A stretch of DNA of 64,000 nt. Origin: Anaeramoeba ignava. Lineage: Eukaryota > Metamonada > Anaeramoebidae. A program made the translations under genes and the position numbers. Position 1 is the stretch's first letter; every line of letters begins with the position of its first letter. The notes under the pieces were generated by a model, which saw nothing but the letters and a program-made list of their open reading frames with translations, had not been told where the DNA came from and ran no database searches. Positions 46,559 through 55,322 of this stretch are shown in pieces. Location: assembly GCA_028826165.1 (NCBI GenBank), contig JAPDFW010000063.1, positions 620,001 through 684,000 on the forward strand. Reading direction: 5' to 3'.

Positions 46559-49500
46559 TTATTTTTTTAAAATTTCTTCCCATTCTACATCTCCAAGATT
46601 TGTTTCTAAATTAAATGAATTTTCGTTAATTATAATTGAAGGAAATAATTCTTGAAGATAAAAACTAAATAGATTGTAAAATAAATTGTAAAATAAGTAA
46701 ATAGAAAAATAAGTAAATAGATTGTAAAATAAAAAAACAAACCTATCCCAAAATTTTAATAAACCCATATAAGTTTGAATTCCAAGAATTCCATCATATT
46801 TTTTATAACTTGGATTTAAATATTCTTGATTAGAATTAAGTAAAGTCCATAAAGAATAAGTTCTATATTGTAATTTTTTTTCAAATCTTTCAAAATCATT
46901 ATCACATAAAAAAGTCCCAAATCTTCTTGAATTTAAATGTTCCAAAATTGAAAGAAGAAAAAAAGAATTAAATTCAAAAGCATTTGGAAATTGAGAAACA
47001 CATTGAAAAACACAATCAATCCATTGAATAAAAATAGGTGAATTTTGCTTATTAAAAGTATTCATTGAATCACAATGACCACATCTTTCTGTGAATTTAT
47101 GACCAAAACTAATCCAATCTTTTTCAATAAGAATAGAAAATCCTTTTATTGTTCTGTAAAATGGATCAAGAATAACTTCTGCTAAAGAACATACTTGTGA
47201 AGTATTATGTACAATAATTGTTCCAATTCCTGCTTGAAAATGTTCATTTTCTGTTGAGAGATCATAAACATAATTTGTTTCATCTTTATCAATTTTACTC
47301 TTTTTAATTATACAATTATTTTCAAAATTTAATGAATTGAAGTTTCGTTTTGATTCTTCACAAAAAATCTCGAAAACATTCATTTCTTCATTAAAATTTA
47401 CAAAACAATTTTTCTTGAATAACAATTTAATCAACAAATATAATCCAGCAATAAATATTTTACTTGATGAATTTAATATCATATTTTCCAATTTGAAATT
47501 TCTTTTTGTTTGATTAAATTCTCCAATTAAAAATCCATTCCAAAAAGATTCAATTAAATTTAGATCAAGATTGAAAATTAAATTTGGAATTTTTCTATTA
47601 TGATCTTTGTCAAAAAAATTATCATCAAAAAATTGAATAAATTCATCAATAACATCTTTTGATTTACTTTTTTCATAATTAATTTGAATTTGGTTTTTAA
47701 TAATTGAAATTGAAATTTGAGAATTGAATGAATTGAGTAACTTTTCAATAATTAATTTTGCTATAAATAAGACTTTCAATGAATTATGATGTAAATTCCA
47801 AAGATGAGATGATGAATTTACATTTCCATTAACTGTAAAAAGACCAAAAAACCAAATCAAATTATTTGTAATTTTCATTTCATTAAATTTATTTTGAGTT
47901 TGGAGAGTATTTTGTAAATCAAGTTCTTCTTCTTTTTGTATATTTAAATGAATTTTAGGGAAAATATTTAAATCAATTTCACTTTGTAATAATTTATCTC
48001 CAATTTGAGCTTTTTCTGCTTTAAAACAATTTCCTGAAGGATCAAGAAGACTATGACCAGTTGTAACATCAACAGATCCTGATTTTGTTTGAATTCTAAC
48101 AAGATCTTCTTTAGTCTTATGACGAATAATTTGATTTATTTTCGTAAATCCTAATTCTGTCCAAACTTCTATATTTTCATTAACAAAACAACTTTCTTTA
48201 TTTTTGATAAATTTATCTTTTTTCCATAATAAATCAAAATTCCTTAATTGATCAATTCTAAAAATTCCAATAAATTTCTTTGAAAAACGACATAAAATGG
48301 GTGAATCATGAGAAACACTACGATCCCAACCATCAGAACAATGAACAAGAACAGAACAATTTTTTTGAATAGATTCAACAACTTTAATTGAAGATTGCAA
48401 TAATTTTTGAATATGAAAAAGCCATTTTGTTTGAGCTAAAAATTCAAACCATTTTTGATCATCTTGTTTTTTATTTACAGTTTTTCTACATAATTTTCTT
48501 AATAATTCATAACTATTTCTCATATGATGAATATTTTCAATTCCCAAAAAAGTTAAAGAACATTCAGGATAATTTGAAATATTTTCATAACCTCCTCCTT
48601 TAGTTTTATTTCCGATTGCATTTATTTTAGGTCTACAATCAAAAATATCAAATGGTTTATTGGAACTCATTTTTTGGATAATTGAAATATATTTCTCATC
48701 AATTTGAGATCTATTAGAAAAAACTCCTTTTTTTTTTTGTTTTAAAAAGAAGAAAAACAAAATTTAATTTATTTGGAATAATTCTCTCTTTCTTTATTAA
48801 ATAAATTTTTATTACCTTTTTTAGGTTGTGATGATCTTGTAATACAAACTAATTTTTTTGGATGTTTCCATGTTAAAACTGGAAATCTTTTTTTTGTTCT
48901 AAATTTTGCAATCATTTCAAGTTCTTGTTTTGTAATATCTTTTGGAATAGCTAAAATATTTGGATAAGTTGGTGATAAATTAAAATTATTATTCCAATCA
49001 ATAATTATCCAATTCATATCTGAAAAATCTTTTGTGTTTTTTTTTTTTCAATTAATTAATTAAATTTAGATGAATTTTTTTTATTATTAAAAAGATCTTA
49101 TAAAAATTATTTCATTCTTTTACTTTGTCTTTCAAATTCTTCATTTATTTTATAAATTGACCATCCAAAATCTATTAAAGATTGATCAAAAATATTTTTA
49201 TGTTGAAAAGCAAATGAAAGTGTTATTTCATTTATAAATGAATTTTTGATAATTGAATCAAAAAGGAATGAGAATTTTTCATCTTTTTCAAAAATAAAAA
49301 ATTTAAATTTTCTAAAAGTTTTTTGATAAATTGAAAATCCAAAAGCATTTAAACCTAATTTTTAATTTTAATTTTTAATTGAAATTTTGATTTAAATTTT
49401 AATTTAAATTTGAATTTGATTTAATTTTGAATTTTGATTTTTTGATTTGATTTTGAATTTTTTTAAAATTTTGAATTTGAATTTTGAATTTTGAATTTGA

Positions 49501-50599
49501 ATTTGAATTTGAATTTGAATTTGAATTTTGATTTGAATTTGAATTTTGATTTGAATTTTGAATTTGAATTTGGGATTTGGAATTTGAATTTGAATTTTGA
49601 ATTTTAAATTTTGAATTTTATTTTGATTTGAATTTTTGAATTTTGAATTTAAAATTTTTTAAATTTTGATTTTGAATTTTTAAAATTTTTGAATTTTTGA
49701 ATTTTTTTGAATTTGAATTTTTGAATTTTGAATTTTGAATTTTATTTGAATTTTGATTTTGAATTTGAATTTGATTTTGAATTTGAATTTTAAATTTGAA
49801 TTTGATTTTTTGAATTTGAATTTGATTTTTGATTTTGATTTTTGAATTTTGAATTTAAATTTGATTTTTTTAATTTTTTGAATTTGAATTTAATTTTAAA
49901 ATTTGAATTTTGAATTTGAATTTTGAATTTGAATTTTGAATTTGAATTTGAATTTGAATTTGAATTTGATTTTGATTTTGGATTTAAATTTGAATTTGAA
50001 TTTGATTTTGAATTTGAATTTAAATTTGAATTTTAATTTTGAATTTGAATTTGAATTTTGAATTTGATTTTGAATTTGATTTGAATTTGAATTTAAATTT
50101 GGATTTGAATTTGAATTTAAATTTTGGATTTGAATTTGAATTTTGATTTGAATTTGAATTAACCATTATTAAATTGTTTTTCAATTTTTTTAATTTTTTG
50201 AATTTGTCCTAAAGGAATTGAGATAAAATGAAGTTTATTTGCCTATATTTTTTAAAAAGAAAGAAAGAAATAAATTAATTTTTTAAGGAAATCTTTAATT
50301 AAATAAAATTTTAAATTAAACTTTATGTTTTGGAAGAAAGATTAATCGATAATTTGTTAAAATTAAACTTCCTAATAAAAGAGAATCTGATGAAAGATGG
50401 AAATAAGAAATGTTCTCAATAAAAAAAATTTGATTTTCATTTATTATCCAAAATTTTTCATTTTCAATTTTGTTATTTTTCTTTTAAAAATTAATTGAAT
50501 AAAATTGTTTTTTTGATTAAATTTTTAAATTAAAAAGTAAATTAAATAATAAATTTTAAATACAACTTCAATAGATAATCTATTTATTTTCCTTTTCAT
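46559..50599 (-). CDS. Myotubularin-family PI3P phosphatase (PH-GRAM + phosphatase) interrupted by an intein
   Basis: Seven minus-strand exons join in phase: 50599-50564, 50480-50322, 50242-50164, 49354-49124, 49019-48816, 48726-46743 and 46664-46559 (about 932 residues; about 560 after intein removal). The PH-GRAM domain is spread over exons 2-5 (SLLLGSLILTNYRLIFLPKH, FISIPLGQIQKIKKI). Then come NLSPTYPNILAIPKDIT, FPVLTWKHPKKLVCITRSSQ, FDIFDCRPKINAIGNKTKGG and the active site VLVHCSDGWDR with catalytic Cys. Past the intein the sequence resumes TSQVCSLAEVILDPFYRTIK, ending with the myotubularin landmarks GHCDS, PNAFEFNSFFLLSILEHL and FGTFLCDN. The family removes the 3-phosphate of PI3P and PI(3,5)P2 in endosomal traffic. 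The intein splits the P-loop between R372 and the next Thr, so the unspliced precursor should be inactive. Confidence 0.93.
47204..48319 (-). mobile_element. Intein (372 aa) in the catalytic P-loop of myotubularin
   Basis: The insert starts with Ser (SVSHDSPILCR, block A) directly after HCSDGWDR and ends IIVHN before extein Thr (TSQVCSLA). Intein-relative landmarks: N2-like VWTELGFTKINQIIRHKTK (52-70); block B SVDVTTGHSLLD with T86 and H89; LAGLIDADG-like block C at 154-166 (LIWFFGLFTVNGN) with Asn164 at the acidic position; block D/H region with SLKVLFIAKLI (180-190) and KIFIAGLYLL (287-296); block E at 258-268 (SFWNGFLIGEF) with Glu267 at the acidic position; block F YVYDLSTENEHFQAGIG (350-366); block G with penultimate His371 and terminal Asn372. 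All splicing residues of a class-1 intein are present, so protein splicing is likely. The endonuclease looks degenerate. The frame is open throughout, without introns. Confidence 0.95.
49355..50163. repeat. Repeat-filled myotubularin intron 3 (GAATTT/TTTGAA units)
   Basis: An 809-bp GT..AG intron (minus strand) made of AAATTC/CAAATT hexamer variants, between PH-GRAM exons 3 and 4, which join in phase 1 (NNG to LNAFGFSIYQK). Same repeat class as the expansion at 26.7-29.7 kb. Confidence 0.85.
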
Positions 50600-50707
50600 T
50601 ATAAAAATAATAAAAAATAAAAAAGAAAAGATGAAAAAAAAATGAAGAGAAAAAAATTAAATTTTTAAAAATCATTTTTTTTTTCATTTTTTTTTTTAAT
50701 AATAAAA

Positions 50708-52298
50708 ATGTCTCATAAACAATTTATGTCTTTTCAATTTGAAAATATTTATAAATTTCCAAAAAATACAGAATTAATAAAAGATGATTCTTTATCTGAA
50801 GGAGAAGAAGATCTTTCTTTAAAATTTATAGAATGTATTCCTGATGAAGGTGAAAAAAAAAACATTAATTTTTAATTTTAATTCGAATTTTAATTCCGAA
50901 TTTGAATTTATAAATTTTAATTTTAATTCCAATTTGAATTTATAAATAATTTTAATTTTAATTTTAAGAATTTGAATTTTAATTTGAATTTTAAATCCGA
51001 ATTTTAATTTTAAATGAATTTTAATTTTAAATGAATTTTAATTTATAAATGAATTTTAATTTATAAATGAATTTTAATTTTAAATAAATTTTAATTTGAA
51101 TTTAGTTCTATTTTTAATCTTTGAATATCTTGATAAACCTTTTCATCTTGGAATTTGTTCTTGTGTTAATTATCAATTTAATAAAGTTGCTGAAAATAAA
51201 GAAATTTGGCAAAAAATTATTAAAAAAAATATAAATTTATTGGATTTTGATGAAATTAAACTTGCAAATGATAAAAGAACTTTTTATATAAATAATTCAT
51301 TTGGATTAAAACAATATTTTTCATCTAATTCAAAAATAAATGATGAAAATTTTGATATTTTAAATGAAAAAAATGATTTGGAACAAAAAACAGAAAATTT
51401 AGATCCAAAAATTCAAGATTTTTTGATTCAATTTGATCAAAATCCAAAATCATTTTTTGTGAATCAATTAAAAAAATATCAAAAAGTTAAAAAGAAAAGA
51501 GATAAAGAAGAAAGAAAATTCAAAAGGAAAGAAAATTGGGAAAAATTTAAATATTTTTTAGAAGATAATCGATATTTCTTTCTTTTACTTCTTATTGTTA
51601 TTCAATTATGGTTAATTTCTTGGAAATTAGAAAGCAAAAAGAGTTTTTGGATTTTGATTTTTTTACCTTCATTTCTAAATATAATATCTTTCAGATATTT
51701 GGGATTTAAAGATGATGTAGAAAGAGAATGGTGTTGGGAATTTATCAGGAATTCTTTGAATATTGATGGATTAATATTGATGTTTTTATCAGTTAAATTG
51801 GATTTTTTTTCTCAATTTCCTTTATATATTATTGTTATGTTTATTTGGTTTACTTTCTTTTATGAAATTGCTTTTCTTTTCAAAATTAATTGGATAGATT
51901 TCAAATGGGAATTAACTGAAAATTTATTTATAATTATAGCAATTCTTTTCCATTTTTTAATTGGATTTTTTGTTCTATTTGCTTTTCTTAAAATTGATTA
52001 TCAGAAAAATTTTGATTGGGATAAAATTTTTATTCCTCTTTTTATTTTAAATGCAGTTGTATTTTTACAATGTTTTGCTTTGGGTTGTGGTTATTATCTT
52101 GATTATACTTTTAACAATATTACTTATTGGTTTTCTCTTTTTCTTATTTTTTTAATGTTATTTATTACTGAAATTTTTACTCTTCTTTTTCTTTTGAAAA
52201 AATGGGAAATTAATTTTTATTTTATTCTTTTCCCACTTTCTTTGTTATCAAGTTTTTGTTTAATTTTTTATATTCCTTTTAAAATATTCAATAATTAA
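50708..52298 (+). CDS. F-box protein fused to TMEM185-like multipass membrane domain
   Basis: Exon 1 (50708-50849) encodes MSHKQFMSFQFENIYKFPKN and an acidic stretch ending ECIPDE. A 256-bp intron (50850-51105) filled with short AT repeats splits the F-box, which reads on as VLFLIFEYLDKPFHLGICSC, VNYQFNKVAENKEIWQKIIK. After a Lys/Arg/Glu-rich linker the protein enters a membrane region with about eight hydrophobic helices (FFLLLLIVIQLWLISW, FWILIFLPSFLNIISF, LYIIVMFIWFTFFYEIAF, LFIIIAILFHFLIGFFVLFA, WFSLFLIFLMLFITEIFTLL). The segment LILMFLSVKLDFFSQFPLYI resembles the LRLD..I.WPW repeat of TMEM185 proteins. An F-box normally recruits SKP1-CUL1 ligases, so this could be a membrane-tethered E3 adaptor. 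The domain call for the membrane part is moderate. Confidence 0.72.
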
Positions 52299-52446
52299 AA
52301 ATAATAATAAAATTATTTGAAATTTGGAATTTAATTTCTTTTGAAAAAAAAAAAGTGGAATTGATTATTTTTAATTTGTTAAATCCTAAATTATTTTTTT
52401 TAATTAAAATTAAATAAAATAAATTAATCAATAGAAAGAAAAAGTA

Positions 52447-54846
52447 TTATAAAAAAATTACTTCCAAAGCAGCAACAATATTTATTTGACGACCTTTTAT
52501 TGAAATTCCATTTAATTTAATTGCTTTTTTTTGATCTTTATGTGATTCAAATTCAACAAAACCAAATCCTTTACTTTTTCCATTTTGAAATCTTGCAATT
52601 CTACATTCTTTAACTTTAAATTTACTAAATATCATTGCAAATTCTTCATCTTTCATCTCAAAAGGAAGATTTTTAACATGAACTCTCACTTTACTTAATT
52701 TTTTTTTTGGAGTATCAAAAGCAGCAGTAATAGAGATTTTTCGACCTTTTATTGAAATTCCATTTAATTTAATTGCGTTTTGTTGATCTTGATGTGATTC
52801 AAATTCAACAAAACCAAATCCTTTACTTTTCCTTTTTTCAATCTTGCAATTCTACATTCTTTAACTTTAAATTTACTAAATATCATTCTAAATTCTTCAT
52901 CTTTCATCTCAAAAGGAAGATTTTTAACATGAACTCTCACTTTACTTTCTTCTTTTTTTGGAGTAATAAAAGCAGCAGTAATAGAGATTTTTCGACCTTT
53001 TATTGAAATTCCATTTAACTTAATTGCGTTTTGTTGATCTTGATGTGATTCAAATTCAACAAAACCAAATCCTTTACTTCTTCCTTTTTTCAATCTTGCA
53101 ATTCTACATTCTTTAACTTTAAATTTACTAAATATCATTGCAAGTTCTTCATCTTTCATCTCAAAAGGAAGATTTTTAACATGTATTTGAACTTGACTTT
53201 CTTCTTTTGGCATCAATTCTTTTCGATTCTTTGAGTTTCTTTTTCCTTGTCTAATTTCTTTTAATCGAATTTCTATTGTTTGTCCATAAATTTCTGTTCC
53301 ATTAAGTTTATCAATTACTTTTTTTGCTCCTTTTAAATTTTTCATATCAACAAATGCATATCCTGTTGAGAAACCAGTTTTGGGAAAAATAGTTACTCGA
53401 ATACTAAAAGAAAAGAAAAGAAAAAAGATTCAAAAAATAAATTCAATAAATAATCTCACTTTATTTATTTTGATTATTTTTTTTTTTTACACTTCTGAAA
53501 TTTTGGAAAATTCTTTTTGAATTTGTTCTTTTGTAAAAGCAAGTGGTAAATTTCCAACATAAAGTGTTGTCTTGATTTGATTTACAAAAAAAAATTTGGA
53601 AAAAAATTAACTTCATAATTTGTTCTTAAAAAATATCTAAAAACTTCAAATAAAAATAATTTCTTACTTTTTCTTGATTATTGATTTGATTATTGATTTG
53701 ATTATCAATAGAATTATCAATAGAATTATCAATAGAGTTATCAATAGAGTTATCAATAGAATTATCAATAGAATTATCAATAGAATTATCAATAGAATTA
53801 TCAATAGAATTATCAATAAAATCATCATTTGAATCATCATCTGAATAATCATTTGAATCATCATCTGAATAATCAATAGAATCATCATTTGAATCATCAT
53901 TTGAATCATCATCTGAATAATCATTTGAATCATCATCTGAATAATCAATAGAATCGTTATTTGAATAATCAATAGAATCATTTAAGGAATCATTTAAAGA
54001 ATTATCAATTTTCTTTAAATCTTGTTTTTCTTCTTCAACAAAACTCACAAATTTCTTTTTTTGATTTGATTTTTTAGAAATTAGTTCATCTTTTTCTTTA
54101 ATTAAATTTTCAAGTTCATTTATTTTTTTATCCTTTTTTTGATTAAATTCTTGAAGTTCTTTTAAATCTTTTTGAAGTTTTTGGATTTCTTCATCTTTTT
54201 CTTTTTTAAATCGTTTATTCTTTTTATTTTTTTTAGAAATTAATTCATCTTTTTCTTTAATTAAATTTTCAAGTTCATTTATTTTTTTATCCTTTTGTTG
54301 ATTAAATTCTTGAAGTTCTTTTAAATCTTTTTGAAGTTTTTGAATTTCTTCATCTTTTTCTTTTTTAGATCGTTTATTCTTTTTATTTTTTTGTTTGATT
54401 TCTTGATTTGAATTTTGTTCCACTTTTTCAATATAATTTCCATTATCTTTTTCCTTTTTATTTCCTTTTTTTCTTGTTTTCTTTTCATGACGATGATGAT
54501 GTTTTCTTGATGAATTTGTTTGATTTTGATTTTGATTTTGATTTTGATTTTGATTTTGATTTTGATTTTGATTTTGATTTTGATTTTGATTTTGATTTTG
54601 ATTTTGATTTTGATTTTGATTTTGATTTTGATTTTGATTTTGATTTTCATTTTGATTTTGATTTTGATTTTTATTTTAATTTTGATTTTGATTTAAATTT
54701 TGATTTTCATTTTCATTTTGATTTAAATTGTTTTTCTTTTTTTTCTTAGATTTTTTCAATTCTGTTTCTTCTTTTTTAGTTTCTTGAATTAAATTTTTTT
54801 CCTTTTCCTTCTTTTTTTGTTTCTTTTTATTTTGTAAATCATTCAT
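52447..54846 (-). CDS. Nucleolin-like protein: acidic/basic low-complexity N-terminus plus four RRMs
   Basis: The reading path starts MNDLQNKKKQKKKEKEKN, passes a Gln/Asn tract, two near-identical coiled-coil repeats (EEIQKLQKDLKELQEFN, KKINELENLIKEKDELISKK) and an Asp/Ser/Asn acidic tract (DSNDYSDDDSNDDSNDD; NSIDNSIDNS). It splices at 53667-53571 into RRM1 (TTLYVGNLPLAFTKEQIQKE), and at 53490-53404 into VIRVTIFPKTGFSTGYAFVD. RRM2, RRM3 and RRM4 follow with almost identical sequence (VHVKNLPFEMKDEE, SKGFGFVEFESH, IKLNGISIKGR). Acidic N-terminus plus four RRMs is the plan of nucleolin/Nsr1, which acts in rRNA maturation; orthology is inferred. A TAA replaces a CAA in the Gln/Asn tract near 54677, and one base is missing in RRM3 near 52836. 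RRM4 ends the gene. Confidence 0.72.
54525..54665. repeat. Coding (CAAAAT)n tract in nucleolin-like gene
   Basis: About 22 copies of TTTTGA on the + strand (TCAAAA on the coding strand) encode alternating Gln-Asn. The DNA is open in several frames on both strands, which explains the spurious frames here. Confidence 0.9.
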
Positions 54847-55322
54847 TTTTCTGTTTCTTTTTGGATGTTTTTTTAATAAAAAAAAAGAAAGAAAAAATTT
54901 TTGAGTAAAATTTAATCAGAATTAAATCTTCTTTTTTTAAAATTTTTGTTTATTTTCAAATATAAATTATTTTTTAAAATAATTTTTATTATTAAAGAAG
55001 TATTTTTTTCATTTTCAAAAATGAAATAAAATGAAATTTAATTTGAATGAATTTGATTTTTGTTTTCAAAAAATAATAATTTAATAAATTTACTAAATTT
55101 CTTTTTGTTTTTTTTTTCTTTTTATTTTTGATTTGAATTGAATTGAAAAAAAGATTTGAATTGAAAAAAAGAATTGAAAAAAATGAAAAAAATGAAAAAA
55201 AAATTGAATTGAAAAAAAAAAGTGGAATTTGGAATTTGAATTATTTTGCTTGTTTTCTGTTTTGATTTTGGTTTCTTTTAAATTGTTTCTCTTTTTTGTT
55301 TTTGTTTTTCTTTTAAATTGAT
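54847..55322. other. AT-rich gap between two minus-strand genes
   Basis: 476 bp upstream of the nucleolin-like gene and downstream of the RNF213-like gene. It holds homopolymer-rich DNA, several AAAAAATGAA tracts (about 55175-55200) and AAAAAAAAAGTGGAATTTGG at about 55212-55231, one of the dispersed GTGGAA motifs. No gene or RNA is visible. Confidence 0.5.

Noticed and set aside
47204..48319. Insert in myotubularin as a spliceosomal intron
   Set aside because: It lacks GT..AG ends at the insertion points, stays open for 372 codons, and encodes an ordered set of Hint and endonuclease blocks.
17984..54680. Alternative genetic code with TAA as Gln
   Set aside because: Most genes here end at TAA exactly where their families end (Arp10, NOMO, BRCT, CSL4, HIT, RNF213-like), so isolated in-frame TAAs are better explained by error or mutation.
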